Assembly: GCA_051654865.1 (NCBI GenBank)
Contig: JBOFYV010000043.1
Coordinates: 1 to 23,868, forward strand
DNA from: JBOFOR01 sp051654865
Lineage (GTDB): Bacteria > Bacillota > Clostridia > Peptostreptococcales > Peptostreptococcaceae
Reading direction: 5' to 3'
DNA length: 23,868 bases
Below the pieces are notes generated by a model. That model had not been told where the DNA came from. It ran no database searches and worked only from the letters and a program-made list of their open reading frames with translations. Position 1 is the first letter of the stretch; each line of letters begins with the position of its first letter. Shown here one piece after another: positions 1 through 6,961 of this stretch. The position numbers and the translations under genes were made by a program.

Positions 1-50
1 TACAGATTTATAGTTTATGAAAACGATTTAATAAATTAGAGGTGAAGAGT

Positions 51-1229
51 ATGTATGATTTTAATGTTAAACCAGATCGTGTTTTAGAAAAATGTAGAAA
101 ATGGGATCTAGACATAATAAGAAGTAAATTTGGAAATGTAGATGATAATTTTATACCTATGTGGATAGCGGATATGGACTTTAAGATACCAACTGAAATA
201 GAAAATAAGTTTATAGAAGCTGTAAAACGTGGAGTATTTGGTTACACATACTGTTATGATGAGTTTTACAATGCAGTAATAAACTGGCAAAAGGATATGC
301 ATGAAGTAGATATTAAAAAAGAAGAAATAACATTAACATATGGAACAGTATCAACTATTCATTATACAATACAAGCATTTTGTAATGAGGGAGACAATAT
401 AATATTAAACACTCCTGTATATGACCCATTTGAATCGGCTGCTAAAAAGCAAGGGGTAAACGTTATAAAAAATACTTTAGATGTAGTTGATAATAGATAC
501 TGTATAAACTTTGAAAAATTAGAACAGCAAATAAAAGAAAATAATCCAAAGCTTATGTTATTCTGTACACCACACAACCCATCAGGCAGAATATGGTCTA
601 TAGAAGAAATAGAAAAAGTAGCTAAAATATGTAAAGAAAATAACGTAATATTAGTTGCTGATGAAGTTCATGCTGAACATATACACTTTGGAAAGTTTGA
701 ATCTATATTTAAACTAGATGATGAGTTATTAGAAAATATAATAGTTTTAACTTCTCCTAATAAAGGATTTAACTTAGGTGGACTTAAAACATCTTATTCA
801 ATAGTAAGAAATGAAAAAATAAGAACTATATTCAAAGACAAATTAACTCAAAACTCAATAACATCACCAAATGTATTTGGAATAATAGGTTTAATAACGG
901 CTTATGATGAGTGTAGAGAGTGGCTAAAAGAAGTAAATGAATATATAAAAGAAAACTATATTACAGTAGAAAACTTTATAAATGAAAAGTTACCAATGTT
1001 AAAAGTAATGAAGATGGAATCATCATACTTAGCATGGATAGATATAAGTGAATTAGGTATTAATGCTACTGAGTTAACTAATGAATTAGCATTAAAAACA
1101 GGTGTCCTAGTAGAAGATGGTTCTCATTTCGTAGCAGACGGAGAGAATTACATAAGATTAAACTTAGGAACACAAAAAGATAATGTTTGTGAAGCTTTAA
1201 ATAGAATTGAAAGTTTTATAAACAAATAA
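51..1229 (+). CDS. malY: MalY/PatB-family PLP-dependent C-S lyase (aminotransferase fold)
   Basis: A 392-residue fold-type I PLP enzyme of the MalY/PatB cystathionine beta-lyase family, expected to split C-S bonds (cystathionine or cysteine to a thiol, pyruvate and ammonia) in the cytoplasm. Visible marks are the N-terminal MYDF...WD and WIADMDF segments typical of MalY, CTPHNPSGR at about 172-180, the cofactor Asp in DEVH (about 204-207), and the Schiff-base Lys in SPNKGFNLGG (about K238). A longer frame opens at GTG 42, but that GTG lies inside the Shine-Dalgarno AGAGGTGA (37-44), so ATG 51 is chosen. The PTS gene malX follows 57 bases later with its own RBS, so the two are probably one operon whose promoter lies before the window. 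E. coli MalY also restrains the activator MalT, but no MalT is seen here, so a regulatory role is open. Confidence 0.9.
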   Translation: MYDFNVKPDRVLEKCRKWDLDIIRSKFGNVDDNFIPMWIADMDFKIPTEIENKFIEAVKRGVFGYTYCYDEFYNAVINWQKDMHEVDIKKEEITLTYGTVSTIHYTIQAFCNEGDNIILNTPVYDPFESAAKKQGVNVIKNTLDVVDNRYCINFEKLEQQIKENNPKLMLFCTPHNPSGRIWSIEEIEKVAKICKENNVILVADEVHAEHIHFGKFESIFKLDDELLENIIVLTSPNKGFNLGGLKTSYSIVRNEKIRTIFKDKLTQNSITSPNVFGIIGLITAYDECREWLKEVNEYIKENYITVENFINEKLPMLKVMKMESSYLAWIDISELGINATELTNELALKTGVLVEDGSHFVADGENYIRLNLGTQKDNVCEALNRIESFINK

Positions 1230-1286
1230 AATAGCTTGAAATAATATTAAATATAAATCAAGGACTTAATAATAGGAGGGAAAGAA

Positions 1287-2858
1287 ATGAAGAAGAAATT
1301 ATTTGACTTTTTCCAAAAGCTTTCAAGAGCTTTCTTATTACCAATAACATTAATATCATTTGCATCTATGTTATTAGGTTTAGCATCAGTATTTTTATGG
1401 CATGATCAATTAAAGGAAATGATACCAGTACTTAATACGCCGGTAGTTCAGTATATTGCCAACTTAATGAGTACTATAGCAAACGTAATGATGGGTAACA
1501 TATCATTATTATTTGCAGTAGCACTAGCTTTTGCAATGGCAAAAGAAGACAAAGAGTTTGCAGCTCTTGGTGGTTTAGTAGGTTATTTAGCATTCTTAAT
1601 GGGGATGGGTACATTAATAAGTGTAAACCCAGATATAGCAGCAATGTTCCCAGAGGCTACATTAAAGCCAATATTAGGAATAGAAACAATAGATACAGGT
1701 ATGGTAGGTGGGATAGTAGTAGGTCTACTTGCATCATTCATACACAACAAGACTCACAAGATAAAGTTACCAATGGCAATATCGTTCTTTGGTGGAAATA
1801 GATTTGTTCCAATAGCTTGTGCAGTATTATTTGTTTTATTAGGACAAGTATTCCCATACATATGGGCAGGAGTATCATCTGCAATAAATGCAGCAGCTGA
1901 AGGTGTTGCTAATGCAGGAGTATTCTCACCATTCTTATATGGATTTGGTGAAAGATTATTAATACCAACAGGACTTCATCACGTATGGAATGCAGTTATA
2001 AGAGATACAGCAGTATCAGGAGTATATGCTTTCCCAGATGGAAATGTAGTTGAAGGTTCAAGACTTGCATACAACTACTACTTAGCAACAAATGTATTAC
2101 CAGATGGAACTACATTAGCTGAAATGGTTAAGTTCTTAAGAGGTGGACAAGTTCCAATGACATTATTTGGACTTCCAGCAATAGCACTTGCAATGTATCA
2201 TACAGCTAAGCCAGAAAATAAACAAGCGATAAAGCCTTTATTAATAACAGGAGTATTCTCTATATTAATAGCAGCAGTTACAGAACCAATAGAGTTTGCA
2301 TTTATGTTTGTATCTCCAATATTATACTTCATATATGCCATAATAACTGGACTAAGCTTTATGATAAGTTATATCTTACAAACTGGTATGGGTGGATCTG
2401 AGCCTAACTTAATAGGACTTGTTTTATATGGAGTATTAAGACCAGAATCTAAATATATAACATTATTATTACTAGGTATACCGTTTGGAGTAGGATGTTA
2501 CTTCTTATTCAGATGGTGGATAGTGAAGTTTGACGTTAAAACTCCAGGTAGAGGTGGAGAATACGATCAAAATATGGAAATGGTAGATGATGGAGATAAG
2601 AACGTTGATCCAACTGTGTTAAAATCAAAAGTAATAATAGCTGCATTAGGTGGCAAAGACAATATAGAAGTAGTTGATTGTTGTGTAACTAGACTTCGTG
2701 TTACTGTTAAGGATATGAGTTTAGTAAGTGAAGACAAAATAAAAACTACTGGATGTATGGGAGTTGTTAAAGTAGATGACCACAATATACAAATAGTATA
2801 TGGTCCATCTGTAAACGTAATTAAAAACGCAACAAATAAGCAATTACAAGCATCATAA
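1287..2858 (+). CDS. malX: PTS maltose/glucose-type permease, EIICB
   Basis: A 523-residue glucose-family phosphotransferase permease that imports and phosphorylates a sugar at the membrane. The EIIC domain (about 1-415) has many hydrophobic helices, GGNRFVPI (169-176), LIPTGLHHVWN (225-235) and the substrate-site TEPIEF (332-337). The EIIB domain (about 445-520) carries the phospho-Cys in VDCCVTRLRV, most likely C466. No EIIA domain is fused, so a separate EIIA must supply phosphate. It follows malY, the same partner as in the E. coli malXY operon but in reverse order. RBS AGGAGGG sits just before ATG 1287, and a strong terminator follows. Glucose or maltose specificity is assumed from the family and the malY partner, not visible directly. 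Confidence 0.9.
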   Translation: MKKKLFDFFQKLSRAFLLPITLISFASMLLGLASVFLWHDQLKEMIPVLNTPVVQYIANLMSTIANVMMGNISLLFAVALAFAMAKEDKEFAALGGLVGYLAFLMGMGTLISVNPDIAAMFPEATLKPILGIETIDTGMVGGIVVGLLASFIHNKTHKIKLPMAISFFGGNRFVPIACAVLFVLLGQVFPYIWAGVSSAINAAAEGVANAGVFSPFLYGFGERLLIPTGLHHVWNAVIRDTAVSGVYAFPDGNVVEGSRLAYNYYLATNVLPDGTTLAEMVKFLRGGQVPMTLFGLPAIALAMYHTAKPENKQAIKPLLITGVFSILIAAVTEPIEFAFMFVSPILYFIYAIITGLSFMISYILQTGMGGSEPNLIGLVLYGVLRPESKYITLLLLGIPFGVGCYFLFRWWIVKFDVKTPGRGGEYDQNMEMVDDGDKNVDPTVLKSKVIIAALGGKDNIEVVDCCVTRLRVTVKDMSLVSEDKIKTTGCMGVVKVDDHNIQIVYGPSVNVIKNATNKQLQAS

Positions 2859-2866
2859 TAAAGAAT

Positions 2867-2914
2867 AAAAAGGATATCTAATAGTATTAAAGCTAGCTAT
2901 AAGATATCCTTTTT
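2867..2914. terminator. Bidirectional terminator between malX and the reductase gene
   Basis: A perfect 13-bp stem, 2867-2879 with 2902-2914, encloses a 22-base loop. The stem ends in A5 on one side and T5 on the other, so each strand reads a hairpin followed by T residues. It serves malX on the plus strand and the convergent gene ending at 2933 on the minus strand. Confidence 0.9.
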
Positions 2915-2932
2915 TATTATTTATTATGATAA

Positions 2933-3580
2933 TTAAAACTTAAGATTTTTTATAACATCATCAATTTTTTCAATAGCCTTATCTATAGCTTCTTGTTTTT
3001 CATCCTCCGTAAATCCCGTTCCATCCACTAGTAGTTCTTCAAAATGTTTAATACCTGTAAGTTTGAAGATGTTTTCTACATAGTTAACGCCCTTATTCAT
3101 AACTGGTTTTAATATCCAGGGTACTTCGCCACCAGATGATTGAATGTATACTAACGTTCTAGGTTTATCAGCTAAAAGAGGTACAATTTTTTTATCTTCA
3201 AACTTAATAGTTTTTTGATCTTGCAAGATACAGTCTATATACTCTTTTAAAGGAGAAGGAAAAGATAAGCTCCACATAGGTGCTGCAATAACATACACAT
3301 TAGCACTTATAAATTGATCACATAATTCTCTTATTCTTCTCACTTCTTTTTGATCTTTGTCATCTAGTTGTGTTGCATCATTTTCATCAACAATACAGTT
3401 CCTTTTTTCAAAATATTGATACTCAAGTCTTGGGATATGGCTTTTGTATAAATCTAACTCATCTACCTCAAAGTCTTTATTTTCTTCTAAAAACTTATTA
3501 ACAAATTTTCTAGCAACAGTTTTACTTGCAGATAAATCCTCGGGTTTAGAGTTTACGCTTATATATAATAATTTTTTCAT
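2933..3580 (-). CDS. FMN-dependent NAD(P)H:quinone/azo reductase (AzoR-like flavodoxin fold)
   Basis: A 215-residue cytoplasmic flavoprotein with a flavodoxin-like fold. It begins with a beta strand and an FMN-phosphate-binding type loop (LYISVNSKPEDLSASK, 5-20). The AzoR-type flavin motif PMWSLSFPSPLKEYID (101-116) corresponds to the PMYNFxIPxxLKxWID of known azoreductases, and SSGG lies in the usual second flavin loop. Length fits the 200-215 residue family. Such enzymes reduce quinones, nitro or azo compounds with NAD(P)H. The start is set by AGAAGGTG six bases upstream. It is transcribed alone, convergent with malX and divergent from the riboswitch unit. No clear minus-strand promoter was found. 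The physiological substrate cannot be read from the sequence. Confidence 0.85.
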   Translation of the reverse strand: MKKLLYISVNSKPEDLSASKTVARKFVNKFLEENKDFEVDELDLYKSHIPRLEYQYFEKRNCIVDENDATQLDDKDQKEVRRIRELCDQFISANVYVIAAPMWSLSFPSPLKEYIDCILQDQKTIKFEDKKIVPLLADKPRTLVYIQSSGGEVPWILKPVMNKGVNYVENIFKLTGIKHFEELLVDGTGFTEDEKQEAIDKAIEKIDDVIKNLKF

Positions 3581-3691
3581 AATTACACCTTCTTTTAAAT
3601 TTTATAAAATTAATTTTCACATAATATAGACTATTTATGTATTAAAAATAAATCAACTTTATATAATTACATATTTAAGTGAAATAAAACA

Positions 3692-3720
3692 TTGAAAAAA
3701 TATTTAATAAGGATTATAAT
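3692..3720 (+). promoter_or_regulatory. Sigma-A promoter for the riboswitch-controlled unit
   Basis: TTGAAA (3692-3697), a 17-base spacer and a perfect TATAAT (3715-3720). Transcription should start near 3727, a few bases before the riboswitch aptamer. Confidence 0.8.
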
Positions 3721-3735
3721 AATATAATATAGCCC

Positions 3736-3829
3736 AGAAGGGGAGTAGCTTACACTATGTGGTAATCAATCGTCATTTCGGAGAATATCCCGGTTGATTA
3801 GCAAGTTATAACTTGTTAGCAAGACCTTC
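3736..3829 (+). promoter_or_regulatory. yybP-ykoY (Mn2+-sensing) riboswitch aptamer
   Basis: The conserved core of the yybP-ykoY family is present: GGGGAGTAGC at 3740-3749, CGTCA at 3771-3775, CCGG at 3790-3793, and the closing AGCAAGACC at 3818-3826. P1 pairs GAAGG (3737-3741) with CCTTC (3825-3829). A long arm pairs AATCAA (3764-3769) with TTGATT (3794-3799), and a local hairpin forms from AAGTTATAACTT (3803-3814). Family members bind Mn2+ between two docked helices. The 3' side of P1 is also the 5' foot of the terminator at 3824-3874, so aptamer closure should block termination: a Mn2+-ON switch, as in B. subtilis yybP. Assigned by pattern recognition, without a covariance search. Confidence 0.88.
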
Positions 3830-3874
3830 AAAAACATTAGTATTGTTAAATATGAATGTTTTTGAAGGTTTTTT
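3824..3874 (+). terminator. Riboswitch expression-platform terminator
   Basis: A 15-bp perfect stem (3824-3838 with 3855-3869), loop 3839-3854, then a run of T. Its 5' arm begins with ACCTTC, which is also the closing strand of aptamer P1 (3825-3829). The two structures are therefore mutually exclusive, the hallmark of transcriptional control. Confidence 0.9.
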
Positions 3875-3918
3875 ACGTATTAGAAAGATATATACTTATA
3901 AAAACAAAGGAGAATAAA

Positions 3919-5055
3919 ATGCAAAAAAAAATAAACTTAAAAAATGAAGTATTAAAATCTATTAGGTATATAATACCAGTAGTTTTTATATTTATTGGAA
4001 TATTAGCACTAACTAACTATTCACATATAATGAATTTTGTAGGTACTAATATAAAAACTATAACAGGTATACTGACACCATTTTTCATAGGATTTGTAAT
4101 TGCTTATATATTAAATCAACCTATGAATTTCCTAGAAAAAAAGTTTAAATTGAAGAGAGGACTTAGTATAGCAATAATATATTTAGCTGTAGTAGTTATG
4201 ATTGTATCAGCTTGGTTATATATAGTACCAAATATACAATCAAGTATATATGAATTAACATCACATCTTCCAAAGAGTATAGAACAAATTGAAGGTGTAG
4301 TAAATTCTATAACTTCGCAATTTAATATCAATATAAATAATCCAACAGCTAAGATGCAAATAGATGAATTTATTACAAAGGTAGTAGTTCCATTCTCAAC
4401 AACGACAGCTACTGTAATAGGAGATTTATTGATAAATCTAATGAGTACAATAGTATCTTATACTGTGAATATATTCCTTGGTATAGTTATATCTGTATAC
4501 TTATTATTATCAAAGGAAAAAGCAATAGAAAATACAAGTATAATATCTAGAAAACTATTAGGCAAATACTATATAACTGTTAAAGAGTTTATAAATGTAT
4601 TAGACAATAATATAGGGGTTTATATAGTAGCAAAAGCTATCGATTCCACTATATATGGAGTTATATGTACAATAATATTATCAATAGTAGGAGCTAAGTA
4701 TGCTTTATTACTAGGTATAGTAGCAGGCTTAACTAATATGATTCCGTTCTTTGGACCAATAATAGGTACAATAGTGGCTGTAGTTATAAACTTATTCTTC
4801 TCATTTGATAAGGCTATAGTTGTTCTTATAGTAATGATAGTAGTTCAACAGTTAGAAAGTGCCGTACTTGAACCATACTTTGTAGGGAAGCAAGTAGGTG
4901 TTCCACCTATATTTACAATACTTGCAGTTACATTAGCAGGTAGTTATACAGGGTTTATAGGAATTCTATTATCAGTTCCTATAACAGGAGTGATACTAAT
5001 GTATTTAAAGCGATATATTGATAAAGAAAAGCTTAAAATAGAAAAAGTTAGTTAA
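3919..5055 (+). CDS. AI-2E/PerM-family membrane protein under a Mn2+ riboswitch
   Basis: A 378-residue polytopic membrane protein of the AI-2E transporter (PerM/TqsA/YdbI) family. Two helices (about 17-33, 50-66) and a third (about 82-104) are followed by a soluble segment (105-160) and a C-terminal helix cluster holding the family signature NMIPFFGPIIGT (273-284). The terminal part, VPITGVILMYLKRY, is also typical. Members include autoinducer-2 exporters and Na+(Li+)/H+ antiporters, so family alone does not fix the cargo. The frame is open from ATG 3856, but that codon is inside the terminator stem. AAAGGAGAA (3906-3914) places the start at ATG 3919. It lies directly after a yybP-ykoY element, so expression should rise with Mn2+, and a role in metal or ion homeostasis is inferred. 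It ends at a two-way terminator. Confidence 0.88.
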   Translation: MQKKINLKNEVLKSIRYIIPVVFIFIGILALTNYSHIMNFVGTNIKTITGILTPFFIGFVIAYILNQPMNFLEKKFKLKRGLSIAIIYLAVVVMIVSAWLYIVPNIQSSIYELTSHLPKSIEQIEGVVNSITSQFNININNPTAKMQIDEFITKVVVPFSTTTATVIGDLLINLMSTIVSYTVNIFLGIVISVYLLLSKEKAIENTSIISRKLLGKYYITVKEFINVLDNNIGVYIVAKAIDSTIYGVICTIILSIVGAKYALLLGIVAGLTNMIPFFGPIIGTIVAVVINLFFSFDKAIVVLIVMIVVQQLESAVLEPYFVGKQVGVPPIFTILAVTLAGSYTGFIGILLSVPITGVILMYLKRYIDKEKLKIEKVS

Positions 5056-5061
5056 AAAAAC

Positions 5062-5098
5062 AAGAGGAGAGTAATGGTTAAATTATTACTCTCCTCTT
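5062..5098. terminator. Bidirectional terminator between convergent genes
   Basis: A 14-bp perfect stem (5062-5075 with 5085-5098) and a 9-base loop. The minus strand has a long T run after the hairpin (complement of 5054-5060) and the plus strand an A/T-rich tail. It ends both the AI-2E-family gene and the GNAT gene. Confidence 0.88.
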
Positions 5099-5100
5099 AT

Positions 5101-5559
5101 TTATATATAAAACATTTTTAGCTTCATATGAAGTATAGGGAAGGGATTACCTTGTTCATCAAATTCAGATCTTTTAAAAGTTTCAAATCCCATATATTCA
5201 TAAAAACCAATAGCAGCTGGATTTTGTTCGTTTACATCAACATATTCTATAGTAAATATAGATAAACCATACATAACCAACCTTTTGCCTATTCCTTTTC
5301 CTCGATAATCATTATGCACAAATAACATTTCTATTTTTTTATTATGAATTCCGATGAAAGCTACTATTACACCATTATTATTTCTTGCACAAAATAAATT
5401 TTCAATATTATCAATCCCTTCTTTTACAAAAGGTCTGATGTGCGTTATATTATCTTCATTTAAAAAATTATGAGTAGCTCTTACAGATGATTCCCAAACC
5501 TCTAATATGTTTTTCATATCACTATCATTTATACTATCTAAAAGTTCTATATAAACCAT
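5101..5559 (-). CDS. GNAT-family N-acetyltransferase, YjaB-like
   Basis: A 152-residue single-domain GNAT enzyme predicted to move the acetyl group of acetyl-CoA to an amine in the cytoplasm. The acetyl-CoA pyrophosphate loop is YRGKGIGKR (about 85-93). The later VNEQNPAAIGFYEYMGF (109-125) is the usual C-terminal GNAT strand-helix. The N-terminal VWESSVRATHNFL and the RSEFDEQGNPFPILH near the end resemble E. coli YjaB, whose substrate I do not know. ATG 5568 would leave no room for an RBS, since AAAGG abuts it; using AAAGGATGG as the RBS gives ATG 5559. A sigma-A promoter at 5611-5640 reads into it. Monocistronic. Confidence 0.85.
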   Translation of the reverse strand: MVYIELLDSINDSDMKNILEVWESSVRATHNFLNEDNITHIRPFVKEGIDNIENLFCARNNNGVIVAFIGIHNKKIEMLFVHNDYRGKGIGKRLVMYGLSIFTIEYVDVNEQNPAAIGFYEYMGFETFKRSEFDEQGNPFPILHMKLKMFYI

Positions 5560-5610
5560 TTTTACCATCCTTTAAAAACAATATTATATAATAAAAAATT
5601 ATATTTACTA

Positions 5611-5640
5611 ATTATACAATGAAGATATATAAGTAGGCAA
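5611..5640 (-). promoter_or_regulatory. Sigma-A promoter for the GNAT gene
   Basis: On the minus strand, TTGCCT (5640-5635), an 18-base spacer and a perfect TATAAT (5616-5611). This lies about 50 bases upstream of the chosen start at 5559. Confidence 0.6.
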
Positions 5641-5709
5641 TAAATTATAATATCAACAGGTAATTGGGATAAACTAAGAGTGAAAAATATTAAATAAGGA
5701 AGTGAGTAT

Positions 5710-6045
5710 ATGAAGTTTAATTTACAAGATAGTGCAAAAGAACAAATAAATAAATTACTAGAACAAGAAAATAAAAAAGATAAAGCTTTTCGTATTTATA
5801 TACGTAGAGTATCTAACTGACTTGGTCCCGTTTGGGATATAGCTCTGGATGAGCCTACTGAAAAAGATGAAATATTTGAATATGATGGATACAAAATATT
5901 TATGAGAAAAGAAATGGCAGAAAAAATAAACAATGTAGAGATATTTTATAAGTATGGAATAAGTAAAAGTGGATTTAGAGTATTAACAGATATGCTATGG
6001 AAGTTAGAGTATAAATATGAAGGATGGGCAAAAAATCAAAAATAA
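5710..6045 (+). CDS. HesB/IscA-like protein, probable selenoprotein (in-frame UGA at codon 37)
   Basis: A 111-residue reading frame interrupted only by TGA at 5818-5820. Upstream it reads MKFNLQDSAKEQ...IYIRRVSN; downstream LGPVWDIALDEP and on to EGWAKNQK and TAA. In HesB/IscA proteins the motif is Gly-Cys-x-Gly-Pro followed by a hydrophobic stretch and ALDE. Here TGA falls exactly on the Cys, giving N-U-L-G-P. HesB-like proteins are a known bacterial selenoprotein family. The encoded protein has no cysteine, so selenocysteine would be its only redox or metal-binding chalcogen, and the C-terminal Cys pair of Fe-S scaffolds is missing. RBS AAGGAAGTGAG (5696-5706) precedes ATG 5710. Coding character continues unchanged after the TGA for 74 codons, which argues against decay. 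A hairpin candidate for the SECIS lies at 5831-5863. The alternative is a pseudogene with one nonsense mutation. Standard gene calling will miss or truncate it. Confidence 0.82.
5831..5863 (+). promoter_or_regulatory. Candidate bacterial SECIS hairpin
   Basis: Just past the TGA, GCTC (5842-5845) pairs with GAGC (5851-5854) around the five-base loop TGGAT. A weaker lower stem can form (TTT 5831-5833 with AAA 5861-5863, plus G5835-G5836 with C5858-T5859 and TA 5840-5841 with TA 5856-5857). The loop guanines are 27-28 bases after the TGA, inside the usual bacterial SECIS range, and a G stands among the first two loop bases. The stretch 5821-5856 is clearly more GC-rich than its surroundings. Folded by eye only. 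Confidence 0.5.
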
Positions 6046-6113
6046 GGATATGATTGATACTACAGAAATAAATGGAATGAATAGTATTTATGTAATAAGA
6101 TGTTAGCTTTTTA

Positions 6114-6122
6114 TGATATAAT
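6114..6122 (+). promoter_or_regulatory. Extended -10 promoter before the FMN-binding gene
   Basis: TGA directly followed by TATAAT (6117-6122) makes an extended -10 element. No good -35 is seen, which such promoters tolerate. It lies 49 bases before ATG 6171, so this gene may be transcribed separately from the HesB-like gene. Confidence 0.5.
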
Positions 6123-6170
6123 ATATAAATCATTAAATAGCAAAGACATCAGGAGGTAAGTGACAGAAAT

Positions 6171-6911
6171 ATGACATTAATATTAAATATTCTATTTGCA
6201 TGGATAGCGATTATATCTGGAATACTACTTAGCATAATATGGCTAATAAGAATAATACAATTAAAAATGAATAAGTGCCCACAAAAAGATCAGCTAATAA
6301 AAATAAATAAAACTCTTAGAAAAAATCATATAAATTTAGGATATATATTTTTACTATCATCATTAATACATGGAATGCTGTCATCATTCTCAATATTAAG
6401 TATTAATTATGGAACAATAACTTTTGTAATTGGATGTATAATATGGCATACATTTGTAGATAAATCTAATTTAGGTAAGATTTGGATAAAATACCATAGA
6501 CAATTAACTATAATACTTGTAATTACAACTATAATACATATTGTTGAAGTTGGAGGATTTATGGGGATTGAAAATATCCTAACCAACTTCAACAATGGTA
6601 CTAGGACAGAATTGCAAATAAATAGCAAAGAAAAGTTAGAATATGAAGATGGAATCTATGAAGGTATAGGTGATGGATATAGAGCTGGTCTTAAAGTAGA
6701 AGTAACAATAAAAGAAGGCAAAATATATGGAATAAATATAATAGAACATAATGAAGTGGGTAGTAGATTTTACACACCGGCATTTGCTATGATACCTACA
6801 AAAATAATAGAAGAACAAACTACGAATGTTGATATTGTAACAGGGGCGACTCGTTCATCTAATGGTATTATTCAAGCTGTTGAAAATGCACTATCACAAG
6901 CAGCAAAATAA
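6171..6911 (+). CDS. Four-helix membrane protein with extracytoplasmic FMN-binding domain
   Basis: A 246-residue protein. The N-terminal half has four predicted membrane helices (about 5-28, 54-73, 79-96, 108-128) with histidines H53, H67, H93, H109 and H123, an arrangement suggesting b-type haem as in ferric-reductase-like domains. The C-terminal FMN-binding domain (about 160-244) ends with DIVTGATRSSNGIIQAVENAL. TGAT (224-227) fits the site where ApbE-type enzymes attach FMN covalently to Thr in RnfG/NqrC-like proteins. Together this suggests a transmembrane electron-transfer protein passing electrons to or from a flavin outside the cytoplasm. No partner genes such as apbE or rnf are near. 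An AGGAGG (6151-6156) stands 14 bases before ATG 6171, rather far, but no nearer in-frame start exists. The haem claim is inference. Confidence 0.8.
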   Translation: MTLILNILFAWIAIISGILLSIIWLIRIIQLKMNKCPQKDQLIKINKTLRKNHINLGYIFLLSSLIHGMLSSFSILSINYGTITFVIGCIIWHTFVDKSNLGKIWIKYHRQLTIILVITTIIHIVEVGGFMGIENILTNFNNGTRTELQINSKEKLEYEDGIYEGIGDGYRAGLKVEVTIKEGKIYGINIIEHNEVGSRFYTPAFAMIPTKIIEEQTTNVDIVTGATRSSNGIIQAVENALSQAAK

Positions 6912-6923
6912 ATAAAAAATTAT

Positions 6924-6954
6924 AAAAAGCCATTCATTTTTAGAATGGCTTTTT
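6924..6954. terminator. Bidirectional terminator
   Basis: A 12-bp stem (6924-6935 with 6943-6954) with A5/T5 ends and a 7-base loop. It ends the FMN-binding gene on the plus strand and the PLP enzyme gene on the minus strand. Confidence 0.9.
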
Positions 6955-6961
6955 ATATAGA

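Noticed and set aside
3856..3918. N-terminal extension of the AI-2E-family gene from ATG 3856
   Set aside because: The codon sits in the 3' arm of the riboswitch terminator, has no RBS, and the following 20 residues are not family-like. ATG 3919 has a clear AAAGGAG.
5824..5838. Small hairpin (TCCC-GTTT-GGGA) considered as the SECIS
   Set aside because: Its loop is only about 10-13 bases after the TGA, closer than bacterial SECIS loops normally lie; the next hairpin fits better.
5710..6045. Plain nonsense-mutated pseudogene as the reading of the HesB-like gene
   Set aside because: Not fully excluded, but the stop is TGA, sits exactly at the catalytic Cys column, and no other lesion is present in 111 codons.
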